Assembly (NCBI RefSeq): GCF_025561445.1
Contig: NZ_CP095096.1
Span: 661,822-725,821 of the forward strand
Direction of reading: 5' to 3'
DNA from: Staphylococcus sp. IVB6181
Lineage (GTDB): Bacteria > Bacillota > Bacilli > Staphylococcales > Staphylococcaceae
DNA length: 64,000 nucleotides
Part shown: in pieces, positions 17,754 through 28,130 of the stretch
Layout: every line of letters begins with the position of its first letter
Position numbering within the stretch: the stretch's first letter is position 1
The notes under the pieces: model-generated
The model's database searches: none
The model's input: the letters and a program-made list of their open reading frames with translations, nothing else
What the model was told of the DNA's origin: nothing
Program-made: the position numbers and the translations under genes

Positions 17754-19148
17754 ATGACAGCAACAAGAGCTTTCAAGGGCGACAACAGATTGTTGTTAGG
17801 TATTATTCTTGGTGTTATCACATTCTGGCTGTTTGCGCAGTCCGTATTGAACATTGTGCCGACACTTCAAGAATCCTTTAATACGAATGCAGGAATCATT
17901 AATACTGCGGTCAGCTTGACTGCATTATTCTCCGGTTTATTTGTTGTGGGTGCCGGAAGTATTGCAGATAAAGTAGGGCGTGTAAAGATGACATATATCG
18001 GATTAACACTCAGTGTTGTGGGTTCACTGTTAATCATTGTATCCGATTTTTCAGCTTTACTGATTGTCGGCCGTGTTATTCAAGGTTTTTCTGCAGCATG
18101 TATTATGCCTGCTACTTTAGCCATTGTTAATGAATATTATCAAGGCAAAGACAGACAAAGAGCATTAAGTTACTGGTCAATCGGATCATGGGGTGGTTCA
18201 GGTATCTGTTCTTACTTTGGCGGATTGATGTCAACATTCGTAGGTTGGCGCTGGATTTTCATTATTTCAATTATTGCCGCATTGCTGGCGATGATTTTAA
18301 TACGCCACACACCTGAAACAAAAGCTTCAGCGGATAGTGATGTGCAAAAACATAAACTAGACGTTGTAGGTTTAATTGTATTAGCGATTATGATGTTAAG
18401 TTTAAACGTGATTATTACACAAACATCTAACTTCGGGTTCTTATCACCGATTATTTTAAGCTTAGCAGTTGTGTTTATTATTGCAGTGATATTCTTTGTA
18501 ATTTATGAACAAAAACTACATAACCCATTAATCGACTTTAGATTATTTAAACACAAAGCTTATTCTGGTGCGGTGATTTCAAACTTCGCACTTAATGCGG
18601 TGGCAGGAACATTGATTGTCGCAAATACGTATTTCCAACAAGGCTTAGGCTTTACTTCTAACCAATCAGGAATGATGAGTATTACGTACTTAGTTACTGT
18701 ATTGCTGATGATTCGTGTTGGGGAGAAAATCATGCAGAAACTCGGTGCGAAACGACCGATGATGTTTGGGGCCTTATTAAACGCATTAGGTATGCTGCTG
18801 ATCGCTTTAACATTCTTGCCGACGGGCATCTATGTTGTATCAAGTGTTATCGGCTATCTATTATTCGGTCTTGGTTTAGGTATGTATGCGACACCATCTA
18901 CAGACACAGCAGTGTCTACAGCACCTGACAATAAAGTAGGTACAGCATCAGGTATATACAAAATGGCATCATCATTAGGTAATGCCTTTGGTATTGCCAT
19001 CTCAGGTACGATTTACACAGTAGTTTCTCATAGTGTGAACTTGCAAGTAGGTGCTATGGCAGGTATCGGGTTTAATATCTTGCTCGGCATTATCGCTTGT
19101 ATCACAGTGTGGATTTTAGTTCCGAAATCAACGGGAGACACTTACTAA
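17754..19148 (+). CDS. norB: MFS multidrug efflux pump NorB
   Basis: A 464-aa DHA2-family exporter, nearly the same length as S. aureus NorB (463 aa) and similar throughout: FWLFAQSVLNIVPTLQ near 22-37, GSIADKVGRVKM (motif A, about 72-83), QGFSAACIMPATLAIV near 115, and YWSIGSWGGSGICSYFGG (motif C region, about 145-162). NorB confers quinolone and other drug efflux. ATG 17754 follows AGGAGG. Divergent from lytS; no regulator gene is adjacent. Confidence 0.88.
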   Translation: MTATRAFKGDNRLLLGIILGVITFWLFAQSVLNIVPTLQESFNTNAGIINTAVSLTALFSGLFVVGAGSIADKVGRVKMTYIGLTLSVVGSLLIIVSDFSALLIVGRVIQGFSAACIMPATLAIVNEYYQGKDRQRALSYWSIGSWGGSGICSYFGGLMSTFVGWRWIFIISIIAALLAMILIRHTPETKASADSDVQKHKLDVVGLIVLAIMMLSLNVIITQTSNFGFLSPIILSLAVVFIIAVIFFVIYEQKLHNPLIDFRLFKHKAYSGAVISNFALNAVAGTLIVANTYFQQGLGFTSNQSGMMSITYLVTVLLMIRVGEKIMQKLGAKRPMMFGALLNALGMLLIALTFLPTGIYVVSSVIGYLLFGLGLGMYATPSTDTAVSTAPDNKVGTASGIYKMASSLGNAFGIAISGTIYTVVSHSVNLQVGAMAGIGFNILLGIIACITVWILVPKSTGDTY

Positions 19149-19198
19149 CAAGAAGATTAAACGTTCCACGCAAAAAGCAGTAACGAAAATCAAAAAAG

Positions 19199-19250
19199 CG
19201 CAGTACCGGTAGATAGGTTTATGAGGGAAACTTATCCATTCGGTACTGCG
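19199..19250. terminator. bidirectional terminator between norB and flp
   Basis: CGCAGTACCG (19199-19208) pairs with CGGTACTGCG (19241-19250). A6 precedes and T5 follows, so it can work for both convergent genes. Confidence 0.8.
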
Positions 19251-19253
19251 TTT

Positions 19254-20763
19254 TTATTTTGCTTTAGGTTTGAAATACAACAATTGAATCAGGCAGATTA
19301 AGCCTGTGATTAAAGCAAGATTTCCAAACAGCATGACCGCAATTAATACAGCAGGGAAGCTGTCGAGTGCTTCTTGCCATTGGGTGTGCGGTGCTATCAT
19401 TGATGGTAACTGCCATATTTCATAGACCACAGCAGCTGCAATAAGCAGAATTATTAGCAGCATACATTTTTTCGACCATGGACACAATGGTCTTTTAATA
19501 AGCTGGTGATGCATACGTTGAATCAAGATAACGCTGGATACTGAAAATAATACCAATATTAATAATAATCCAGCACTCAGCCATTCGGCATGATGATACA
19601 AAGTATGGTTGAAAGCAGAGATATTTTTATAATGTTCAATCTGATACATTAAGTTTTCTGCTAACTCAGGCAGATGCGGTGCATTCAAATTCGCCAACAG
19701 AATCACCGCATTCTTATCTTTGGTATCCAGTATAATCATGGATGAATAGTTAGGCAGTGTACCGGGATGCAGTACTTGATGCTGTGTATTATCTATAAAC
19801 CAGCCTGCACCATAACCTTGTTTTGGTGATTGATCAGGTACGTCGGTAAATGCTTTATGTGATTGTGCAATAATATCAGCATTTGCTTTTGAAGGCTGCA
19901 GATTCATTTGGACAAACGGTAATAAATCACTCGTACTGCTGATTAGATACGCAGCTGGTGTATCGCCTTTAAAGTAGGGCGGATTATCTGCTTTGTTTTG
20001 GTGGTCTTCATAAACATAGCCTTGTGCAACAGTCCCTTTATCTTTATCTGTTTTGAAGAAAGAATGCTGCATTTGAAGCGGTGTTAAAAAGTGCTGATGC
20101 ATGTAGTCTTCGTAAGATTGACCGGTTGCTTTTTCTATAACTAAGCCTAAAATATTATAATTGTTGTTTGCGTAGTTGAACGTTTCACCCGGTGCACTTT
20201 GCAATTCAGCATGATTCAAACTTTTGACGCGCCCAGTTAAATTATCTCGCGACTTTGGTACTTCGCCTTCTTGGTCATCTGACAGCTGATCATCAATCCC
20301 GCTTGTTTGTGCCAGCAGCATTTTTAAAGTAACAGCTTTCTTTTGTCCTTGATATGTAAAGTGCAGCCAAGGGATATAGTCACTCACAGGCGCATCCAAT
20401 TTGAGTTTGCCTTGCTTTGCCAATTCTAAAACAGCTAAGCCGGTAAAGGCTTTTGTATTTGAAGCAATTTCATAACGTGTATCGGCATCTGCTTTGATTT
20501 TCTTAGAAATATCTGCCTCGCCGTAACCTTTGTTTAAAATAACGTGCTGATGATGTACCAATGCGGCACTCATGCCTGGGATATGATCAGCTTTCATCAC
20601 TTTTTTCAATCCGCTGATCGACAGATTGATGCAGCGAATGATGCAGTGCTTGCTTGGTTGAATCGTGTGTGTAATGCAGCACAACACGATAGCTGGCAAA
20701 TAAGAAAATCAAGGTCAGACCAATAAGCAGCAGAGAATAAAAGGATGCAGGTTTAATTTTCAC
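19254..20763 (-). pseudogene. flp: flp (FmtA-like serine hydrolase), frameshifted near the N terminus
   Basis: This is a beta-lactamase/PBP-fold hydrolase like S. aureus Flp. The motifs ASNTKAF (SxxK), YANNNY (YxN) and HPGTLPN (HxG) are present, then four C-terminal membrane helices. The continuous frame starts only near 20600. Upstream, another frame encodes the missing signal-anchor from GTG 20763 (GGAG nine bases before it): Lys-Ile-Lys-Pro, then SLLLIGLTLIFLFAS, ending in HQSVDQRIEK. The two frames join at a six-T run (20601-20606, plus strand). With five T the gene would be one 502-codon frame. So either a +1 slip inactivates it or the base is a sequencing error. Confidence 0.8.
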
Positions 20764-20961
20764 ATGACAGGACTCCAGTCGATTTTTTTTATTATTATAG
20801 CAAGTCTTTTCTGCTTTATTATGGAATAAATTTCACATCAGGTGTTGCGAAATATGATAATTCTATGATTTTTGAGTGTTGAGACTATACTTTTCATAAA
20901 AAGAGGAGTATATTCTGTTCATTCGAGTAATAAATTTTAGTGAGTTTAGAGGTCTTGGCAC

Positions 20962-22792
20962 ATGAGAATCAAACAATTAAAACAATTGTTAATCGGAGAA
21001 CCTAAACGCAACAGAGAGCTGTCCAGCGAAAAGATCAGCAAGGTGAAAGCATTAGCGATTTTATCTTCTGATGCTTTATCATCTGTTGCTTATGGTCCGG
21101 AACAAATCTTATTGACATTGACTGCATTGAGTTTAGCCGCGTCATGGTACACATTGCCGATTACGCTAGGTATACTCGTCTTGTTGATAGCTTTGGTCTT
21201 GTCATACAGACAAATCATTTATGCATACCCGCGCGGGAGGCGGGGCTTATACTGTAACGAAACATAACTTGGGTGAAAAGCTGTCTTTATTAGCAGGCGG
21301 TGCATTGCTTGTAGATTACACTTTGACTGTAGCGGTAAGTATTTCTTCAGGTGCAGATGCTTTTATCGCAGCGTTTCCTGTTTTATATCATCATAAAGTA
21401 CTCATTGCTTGTCTGCTTGTAGCAGTAATTTTAATTTTGAATTTGCGAGGACTTACAGATTCAGCGGCAGTATTGGCTTACCCGGTCTATTTATTTATCT
21501 TCGGTATGATAATAGTCATCGGTATCGGTACTTTTAAAGTAGCAACCGGTCAAGCAGCACCGCATATCCATGCACAAGCTGGCACTATGGTTTCTGGTGT
21601 CACAGTCTTTTTATTGCTACGTGCATTTTCATCAGGTGCTTCATCATTAACAGGTATCGAAGCGATTTCTAATGCGGTGATGAGTTTCAAATAACCCGCA
21701 CCGAAAAATGCGGTAAAAACATTGATTGCGATGGGCACTATTCTAGCCTTGATGTTAGTCGGTATTGTCGGCTTATCTTATTGGTACGGTATTGTACCGA
21801 AAGTGCAAACCACTGTATTATCGCAACTTGCTATGCATGTACTTGGACAAAATGCGGCCTTTTACTTTATCCAAGCAACGACTGTGTTGATTTTAATTTT
21901 AGCGGCCAACACCGGTTTTACCGCATTTCCAATGCTTGCGGCGAATATGGCGCAAGATAAATACATGCCGCATATGTTCACTGTACGCGGTGACCGTCTA
22001 GGTTATTCTAATTCGATGATTATTTTAGGCAGTATTGCGATTATTTTAATCATCGTCTTTAAAGGACAGACTGAAAGTTTGATCCCGTTATATGCTACGG
22101 GGGTATTTATTCCGTTTACCCTTGCACAATACGGTATGGTAGTTAAATGGGTGAGAACAGGTCCAAAAGGCTGGTTGTTTAAATTATCCGCAAATGCCAT
22201 CGGAGGAATAATTACGTTATTAGTCTTTATGATTTTCTTAATCACGAAATTTGCGCAAGTATGGCCGATATTGATCTTCTTGCCTTTAGTAGTAGTCGGA
22301 TTACTGCGCATTCGTACGCACTATCGCGATATTGCTGATCAATTAAGTACGGTGCACTTCTTTAATGAATTAGAACAAGTGGATAAAAACTTAGCTTTGA
22401 TTCCAGTCAGTTCTGTATCTTCAATCGTAGATAAATCGATTGCTTATGCACAAATGACATCTGATCATATTATTGCGGTGCATGTATCATTTAACAAAGA
22501 ACAAGATAAAGCGATGCAGGCCAAATGGGAACAACGTTATCCGGATATTCGTTTAGTCATGCTGCATTCAGAGTATCGCAGTGTGGTTAAACCGTTAGCG
22601 CGCTTTATTGATAAAATCCGCAGTAAAGCAGAAAATGACCATTTTGTCATCACTGTTATCGTGCCGCAATTTATTACTAACAAAACATGGCAGAATTTGC
22701 TTCATAACCAAACCGGTGTATTATTGCGCTGGACGTTGTTCTATCAAAAGAACTGTATCCTAGCAATGATTCCGTTGAAATTAACTAAATAG
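20962..22792 (+). pseudogene. kimA: kimA-type potassium/proton symporter, broken by a frameshift and a stop
   Basis: The conceptual 609-aa product closely resembles Bacillus KimA (YdaO), a c-di-AMP-controlled APC-family K+ importer of 607 aa: LSSDALSSVAYGPEQIL, YRQIIYAYP, LLVDYTLTVAVS, LTGIEAISN, and YMPHMFTVRGDRLGYSN are all present, with the C-terminal cytoplasmic domain intact. Two lesions break it. One extra base at about 21228-21248 shifts the frame within the Y-P-R-G-G-G-A-Y segment. A TAA at 21692-21694 interrupts the FK-x-PAPKNA motif. Removing one base gives exactly 610 codons including the stop. Start ATG 20962 has no strong ribosome site. Confidence 0.82.
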
Positions 22793-22805
22793 ATATAACA
22801 AAAAA

Positions 22806-22827
22806 CCAGAGACGCTTTTGTCTCTGG
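22806..22827. terminator. bidirectional terminator between kimA and cycA-like genes
   Basis: CCAGAGAC (22806-22813) pairs with GTCTCTGG (22820-22827); A-rich before and CTTTTT after. Confidence 0.85.
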
Positions 22828-22840
22828 CTTTTTCATGCAC

Positions 22841-24241
22841 TTATTCATCCGCGCTCGATTGTTTTTCGCCGCGTATTTTAGCCACATTGGCATGTGCATT
22901 ATTTTTATATTTTTGATAGAAAATAATCACGATAATAAACCAAATCGGTGAGACGAACAACGCGTTTCTTGTCTCTTCTGTAAATAATAATAAGATATAT
23001 GCGAAGATAAAGAATGCGAGTACGACTATACCTGCATAAGGTCCGCCTGGCAATTTAAAGTCATTATTTTTATGTTCTTTCTTATTCTTAAAGGCATAAA
23101 TAATATAAGAAATAATAATCAGCGTCCAAACGAATAAATACAGCACGGTTGATAGTGTTGTGACATAGATGAACAGCTGTACTGCGTTCGGGAAAATATA
23201 GTTTAATAAAGCCGCAAACAATAATAAGAATGATGATATCAGCATTGAGATATGCGGCACACCATGACTATTGACTTTACCTAAGGCTTTCGGTCCTAAT
23301 CCTTGTTCCGCTAAACCGAATAGAATACGGCTGTTGGAATAAATACCGCTGTTTGTTGCGGAAGCCGCTGCAGTGATAACCACAAAGTTGACCAAGCTTG
23401 CCGCAAACGGAATCCCGATTAATCCGAATACTTTTACGAAAGGACTTGAATTTTCGCTTAATGTATTCCAAGGTACTACAGACGTAATGATAATCAATGA
23501 ACCGACATAGAATAATAAAATACGTACAGGTACATTATTAATCGCTTTCGGAATAGTTTTTTCACGGTCTTTTGTTTCACCGGCAGTAACACCGATCAGC
23601 TCAATACCGATAAATGAATAAATCGCCATTTGGAAAGCCATTAAGAATCCGAATGCACCATGAGGGAAGAGTCCGCCATGTGAGACAAGGTTAGAGAATC
23701 CTGCGTGTCCATGTTCTGTTTTCGCTGACATAAAGATTAAGACAAGTCCTACCACAATCAATGCGATAATTGTGATGATTTTAATCAGCGCAAATCAGAA
23801 TTCCAGCTCTCCGAATAATTTCGCGCCTAACATATTAAATGAAATCAATACCAATACTACAAAGAGTACAGATATCCAGTTCGGCAGCTGCGGCAGCCAA
23901 AAAGCTATGTATTGGCCAATTGCGGTCAAGTCAGACATGCTTGAAGCTATCCAGCAGAACCAGTAAGTCCAGCCGATCACAAAGCCGCCGAACGGACCCA
24001 GGTATTCATTGGCAATATCTACAAATGAGTTGAATCGTGTATTGCTGAGTAAAAGTTCTCCAAGTCCGCGCATAAACGCAAATAAAAACATACCAATGAT
24101 GATATAAGCGATAAAGATACTCGGACCTGTTAATTTAATTGTTTGGCCAGATCCTAAAAAGAGACCTGTACCAATTGCCCCGCCAATAGCTATTAATTGT
24201 ATATGTCTATTGCTGAGGTCTTTTTGTAATTTCTGTCCCAA
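22841..24241 (-). pseudogene. cycA: cycA/aapA-type amino acid permease with an in-frame TGA
   Basis: The conceptual 466-aa product is an APC permease of the CycA/AapA group (D-serine, D-alanine and glycine uptake). It begins DLSNRHIQLIAIGGAIGTGLFLGSG (residues 8-32), the helix-1 signature, and GWTYWFCWIASSMSDLTAIGQY follows. A TGA at 23795-23797 (minus strand) interrupts the family segment FGELEF-x-FALIKI, where a Trp is expected; TGG to TGA is one substitution. The reading frame is otherwise intact on both sides. The upstream frame makes 148 residues, too few for transport. Confidence 0.85.
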
Positions 24242-24465
24242 AGTTTTGACACCCTTTCAGATTTATATGTGACAAAGGGGTTGACGTTAAATGATGTTAC
24301 TTATGATAAAGAAAATTTTAGGACATTGCAATTGTTAATGTATAACTATAAGAAACTTTAATAAAGAATATAATTTAAATGAATCAAACAATTTTGTTAA
24401 TGCTCATATAAATAGGGTAATAGGTAATTTGAGTGATTATTACATTATACAAATTAAATGTAGTA

Positions 24466-25080
24466 TTAAAATTTACCGTGATAAATACATAATCTGCCGG
24501 CTGAATCATAACTTTGACGCATTTTATCTTTAGGTATTTTGATGATTTGATGTTTGGATGGAATCAGTGCCGGTACATAGAGTTTGCGTCCGAATTGTGC
24601 CCATAATGGATCAATATAATAATAATGTGCAGAATCATAACCGATGAGCAGTGTAATATGAATGTTCGATACCCATTCTTTACGTCCGCCGTCTACTTTA
24701 AAAGTGCGGCGCTGAGGTTTTTGTCCAAGTACAGTGTGATAAATCAGCACAGGCTGGCCTTGATCGATAATCGCTTCAAGTTCTGTCAGTGATTTGCCTG
24801 TACCGTCTTGAATCCGTGTATCGTACAATTTTAAATAAGGGACAAACGCATTTGGGAAAATGGTTTGATGCGCAACTGGTTTAATCATCAAGAAATGACC
24901 GACATAGCCTTTATTCGGATTGCTTGGATGCGTCGGCCAGCGTTTCATTAAAGAAATAGGATGGACAAAGATATGGTTATAATCTAAAAGCATAGAAGCG
25001 GCTGTGCCTTCGCATCCCATGACCATCGGGATAGGGGATAATTGACTCTTTGGTTTGACGTTTAATAATTTTTTCTGCAT
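24466..25080 (-). CDS. C39-like cysteine peptidase family protein
   Basis: A 204-aa protein with a papain-fold C39-like domain. The candidate triad is Cys23 (in MVMGCEGTAASMLL), His141 (in WVSNIHITLLIGYD) and Asp157 (in YYIDPLW). No signal peptide or lipobox is visible. I start at ATG 25080 because TTGGAG lies eight bases upstream; a start six codons earlier has none. Such stand-alone C39-like proteins occur in many staphylococci with unknown substrates. It is alone, so no cognate bacteriocin or transporter links it to peptide maturation. Confidence 0.72.
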   Translation of the reverse strand: MQKKLLNVKPKSQLSPIPMVMGCEGTAASMLLDYNHIFVHPISLMKRWPTHPSNPNKGYVGHFLMIKPVAHQTIFPNAFVPYLKLYDTRIQDGTGKSLTELEAIIDQGQPVLIYHTVLGQKPQRRTFKVDGGRKEWVSNIHITLLIGYDSAHYYYIDPLWAQFGRKLYVPALIPSKHQIIKIPKDKMRQSYDSAGRLCIYHGKF

Positions 25081-25170
25081 TATGATTACTCCAAACATTA
25101 TGACTTATTACTATTATTATAGAAGTTGCAAAGGTTCAGGTATATTACTTTGACTTAATGCACATAAAAA

Positions 25171-25195
25171 AGAGCGAGACAAAAATTCTCGCTCT
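25171..25195 (-). terminator. terminator of the Bcr/CflA gene
   Basis: AGAGCGAG (25171-25178) pairs with CTCGCTCT (25188-25195); the minus-strand continuation is T7. Confidence 0.85.
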
Positions 25196-25203
25196 CATCA
25201 TGC

Positions 25204-26397
25204 TTATGATTTGATTAACTGGCGTAACCAGATATTTAAAATAATGACTAAAATACTTGTGATGATGATAATCAAAATAAACGGTCCGACACTTTGTCCG
25301 CCTTGGATACCGACAAGCGGCGCAACAATTCCGCCTAAGATAAATTGGAATAAACCAAGCAGACTGGATGCATTTCCGCTGCCGCCTGAGCGTTCTTCAA
25401 TTGCTAATGAGAAGCCGAGCGGTCCGATACCTGTAACCGGCCATACCATAATAAAGAAAGATGCGATTAATACAGGCAGCGGCAAGTGGAAACCTGTCGC
25501 AAAAACAACTAAGATCACACCGAAGATTTGAATACCTGTTAAAATATGCAGCAATTTTTCACGTTCGATAAATTTGACTAAGAAAGCAGTCACCTGACTC
25601 ATTACAATCAATCCGATACCGATAAAGGCATACATCCAGCCGAAAGCTTGCGGCGACATGTTATAGATTTTTTGTGTGATGAAGGGTGATGCAGCTGCGA
25701 AACTAAACAGCATAACATATGTGAAACCTTGCATTAACATAGGAATCACAAATTTCGGTTTGCTTAATAAATGTCCGAAGTCTTTGAATATTTCTGAGAA
25801 ATTCAAGCGCGCATGAGCAACTGAATGGGTTTCTTCCATTTTAACCAGTGCGACTGCGAATATTACCAAGGAAATAATCGTTAATGCCATGAAAATCATT
25901 TTCCAAGAAGTAAAAGCTAGTGTATAACCGCCGATAAGCGGCGCAATAATCGTAATAATACCGTTAACAACTAATAAAGTGGCTAGAATCTGCGTTAAAC
26001 TGGCACCTTCGTAACGGTCGCTGACAGTAGCTCTGGCGATTACAATCGCACCGCCGCCCAGCAGACCTTGGAAAAAACGCAGTACTAAAAATACATTGAT
26101 GGATGATACAAAGACACAAGCCACAGAAACAACTGCGATACCGATCAGTATCGAAAGCACAGTCTTTTTGCGTCCGTATACATCTGATAATGGCCCAAAG
26201 ACAAATTGTCCAAGCGCCATACCAAGCATGACAAATGACAATGTAAGCTGCGAAGTTGATGTGGATACATCAAAATCATCTCTCACTTGCGGCAAAGCAG
26301 GGTTGTACATATCTACTAACATTGGACCGAATGCGGTCATAGCCCCTAAGACAATAATCATAATCAAGGGCAGTCGTGATTGTTCAGTTTTAATCAT
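25204..26397 (-). CDS. Bcr/CflA family multidrug MFS exporter
   Basis: A 397-aa DHA1 drug exporter with about twelve helices. The N terminus SRLPLIMIIVLGAMTAFGPMLVDMYNPALPQ (residues 6-37) and LGQFVFGPLSDVYGRKK (motif A, about 62-78) are typical of Bcr/CflA proteins, a family that includes S. aureus TcaB. I place the start at ATG 26397 (AGGAG upstream); the frame runs back to 26460 without a ribosome site. Substrate unknown. Confidence 0.8.
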   Translation of the reverse strand: MIKTEQSRLPLIMIIVLGAMTAFGPMLVDMYNPALPQVRDDFDVSTSTSQLTLSFVMLGMALGQFVFGPLSDVYGRKKTVLSILIGIAVVSVACVFVSSINVFLVLRFFQGLLGGGAIVIARATVSDRYEGASLTQILATLLVVNGIITIIAPLIGGYTLAFTSWKMIFMALTIISLVIFAVALVKMEETHSVAHARLNFSEIFKDFGHLLSKPKFVIPMLMQGFTYVMLFSFAAASPFITQKIYNMSPQAFGWMYAFIGIGLIVMSQVTAFLVKFIEREKLLHILTGIQIFGVILVVFATGFHLPLPVLIASFFIMVWPVTGIGPLGFSLAIEERSGGSGNASSLLGLFQFILGGIVAPLVGIQGGQSVGPFILIIIITSILVIILNIWLRQLIKS

Positions 26398-26570
26398 ATT
26401 TCTTCTCCTATTCTTCAATCTCATTTCATTATAGTAGTTATCGACAAAAATGTAACGCAAATTTTTTGATTGTCTGAGACATTTTCAAAATAAGTGAAAA
26501 TTGAATTTTGTAAGTGTTATAATAACGTAGCAATAGAGATATTATTAAGAAAAGCGACGGTGCACGAGAG

Positions 26571-26951
26571 ATGAAATTAACGCAAACGCATTTTGAAATT
26601 ATCAAGTTTATTATTGTAGGCGGCATTAATACATTGAACTATTACATCGTCTATTTATTACTGCTTAAATTAATAGGTGTTAATTACCTTGTCAGTCATA
26701 TTACAGGGTTCATTGTCAGTTTTGTGATTTCGTATTACTTGAACTGTTACTTTGTCTATAAAGTCAAACCGACATGGAAGAAGTTTATTCAGTTTCCGCT
26801 TACACAAGTGGTGAATATGGGGATGCAGACGGTGCTGTTGTATATCTTTGTACAATGGTTTCATATCTCATCAGTCATTGCGCCATTTGCCGGTCTGATC
26901 ATTACAATACCTGTTACGTTCGTACTTTCTAAATATATTTTAAGAGATTGA
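26571..26951 (+). CDS. GtrA family membrane protein
   Basis: A 126-aa protein with four helices and the GtrA pattern: IKFIIVGGINTLNYYIVYLLL (about 11-31) and a helix-2 segment GFIVSFVISYYLNCYFVY. GtrA-like proteins act in moving lipid-linked sugars across the membrane for wall or surface polymer glycosylation. No glycosyltransferase gene is adjacent, so the partner is not known. ATG 26571 has only a weak GAGAG ribosome site. Confidence 0.8.
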   Translation: MKLTQTHFEIIKFIIVGGINTLNYYIVYLLLLKLIGVNYLVSHITGFIVSFVISYYLNCYFVYKVKPTWKKFIQFPLTQVVNMGMQTVLLYIFVQWFHISSVIAPFAGLIITIPVTFVLSKYILRD

Positions 26952-26960
26952 ATATCCAGT

Positions 26961-26998
26961 GAGATGTGTATAAAACAACGCATCTCGCTTTTTATTTT
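26961..26998 (+). terminator. terminator of the gtrA-like gene
   Basis: AGTGAGATG pairs with CATCTCGCT (one G-T pair) across a 14-base loop and is followed by TTTTTATTTTT. Confidence 0.65.
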
Positions 26999-27084
26999 TC
27001 AAAGGGGAGGATGTGTTCTTAAATTAGGGGAGACTAACTATTAATTTAGCCCAAGAAATAAAAAAATAATTAAAAATGAAAAAA

Positions 27085-27113
27085 TTGAAACCCGCTATAA
27101 AATACCGCATACT
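27085..27113 (+). promoter_or_regulatory. sigma-A promoter of the CDF gene
   Basis: TTGAAA (27085-27090), 17 bases, CATACT (27108-27113). Confidence 0.5.
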
Positions 27114-27146
27114 TAAAATGAATTATACAAAAAGGTGGGACATCCA

Positions 27147-28061
27147 ATGTCGCAAAGTCTGAATTTGAAGCGTGCACAAAAGGGCGCGTATTTAAGTTTA
27201 GTAACCTATATTGTTTTATCGGTTGCTAAATATATTGTAGGTACAATCTATCATTCTGCTGCTGTACGTGCAGATGCGTTAAACAATATGACAGATATTC
27301 TCGTATCCATTGCGGTGATTGTCGGTTTGAAAATATCTATCAAACCGCCAGACAAAAATCATCCGTATGGTCATTTAAAATCTGAGAATATTGCTTCATT
27401 GCTTGTTTCATTCATTATTATGTTTGTCGGGGTACAAGTCATTATTCAAGATTTCCCAAGACTCTTTTTAAATGATTATCATACACCGAATCCTGTTACA
27501 ATTATTATCAGTTTAATCAGTGGTGCGATTATGTCGGCAGTCGCATTGTATAACTTCAGACTCGCGAAACAAACAAAAAGCCGTTCGCTCCATTCTTCAG
27601 CGGTCGATAATATGTCAGACAGTATTGTCAGTTTAGGTACGGGTGTCGGTTTGATCTTTACACAATTCGGTATGCCGATAGTCGATATTATTTTAGCGAT
27701 TATTCTCGGCTTCTTAATTGTTTATACAGGTTTCTCAATCTTCAGAGAAGCGGTTTTTACATTAAGCGACGGCTTTAATGAAAGAGATTTAGAGACATAC
27801 CGTCAAGATGTATTAGAAGTATCTGATGTGTTAGCTGTTAAAAGTATCAAAGGCCGTTATCACGGCAGCAGTATCTTTGTGGATGTCACAATTGTAGTTG
27901 AACCAGATTTGACGCTTCAAGAAGCACATGAAATCTGCGATCGTGTGGAAACATATATGCATGAACAAGGTGTTTCTTCTGTTTATGTCCACCCAGAACC
28001 GTATCATCCAGAAGCAGAGGGACATCATGAAGTGCATAATAAAGATTACAACCATTCTTAA
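27147..28061 (+). CDS. CDF family divalent cation exporter (MntE-like)
   Basis: A 304-aa cation diffusion facilitator. Six helices are followed by a cytoplasmic domain of about 95 residues. The metal-site motifs are visible: RADALNNMTD in helix 2 (D-x3-D type) and SSAVDNMSDS in helix 5. The HPYGHLKSE loop is also typical. The sequence resembles the staphylococcal MntE manganese exporter, but I cannot separate Mn from Zn or Fe by eye. I start at ATG 27147 (AAAGGTGGG upstream); a GTG at 27135 falls inside that ribosome site. Confidence 0.85.
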   Translation: MSQSLNLKRAQKGAYLSLVTYIVLSVAKYIVGTIYHSAAVRADALNNMTDILVSIAVIVGLKISIKPPDKNHPYGHLKSENIASLLVSFIIMFVGVQVIIQDFPRLFLNDYHTPNPVTIIISLISGAIMSAVALYNFRLAKQTKSRSLHSSAVDNMSDSIVSLGTGVGLIFTQFGMPIVDIILAIILGFLIVYTGFSIFREAVFTLSDGFNERDLETYRQDVLEVSDVLAVKSIKGRYHGSSIFVDVTIVVEPDLTLQEAHEICDRVETYMHEQGVSSVYVHPEPYHPEAEGHHEVHNKDYNHS

Positions 28062-28075
28062 TTGAACACATAATT

Positions 28076-28106
28076 AAAACCCTTAAGTATCGGACTTAAG
28101 GGTTTT
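28076..28106. terminator. bidirectional terminator after the CDF gene
   Basis: A perfect 13-bp stem (28076-28088 with 28094-28106) around ATCGG. The ends are A4 and T4, so both convergent genes can use it. Confidence 0.9.
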
Positions 28107-28130
28107 GTTTATGCGGTATAAGGGTGAATT

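Noticed and set aside
19254-20699. N terminus of the open flp frame (residues rich in Cys and His)
   Set aside because: It has no signal peptide or ribosome site; the anchor is clearly coded in the other frame from GTG 20763.
21722-22792. Second part of kimA as an independent 356-aa permease
   Set aside because: It starts mid-protein without a ribosome site and aligns as the direct continuation of the upstream part after the TAA.
22841-23761. Second part of the cycA-like gene as a separate permease
   Set aside because: It lacks the first helices and continues the same frame beyond a single TGA.
27030-27060. MntR-like palindrome before the CDF gene
   Set aside because: TTAGG and CTAA halves are present but spacing and sequence do not fit the MntR consensus.
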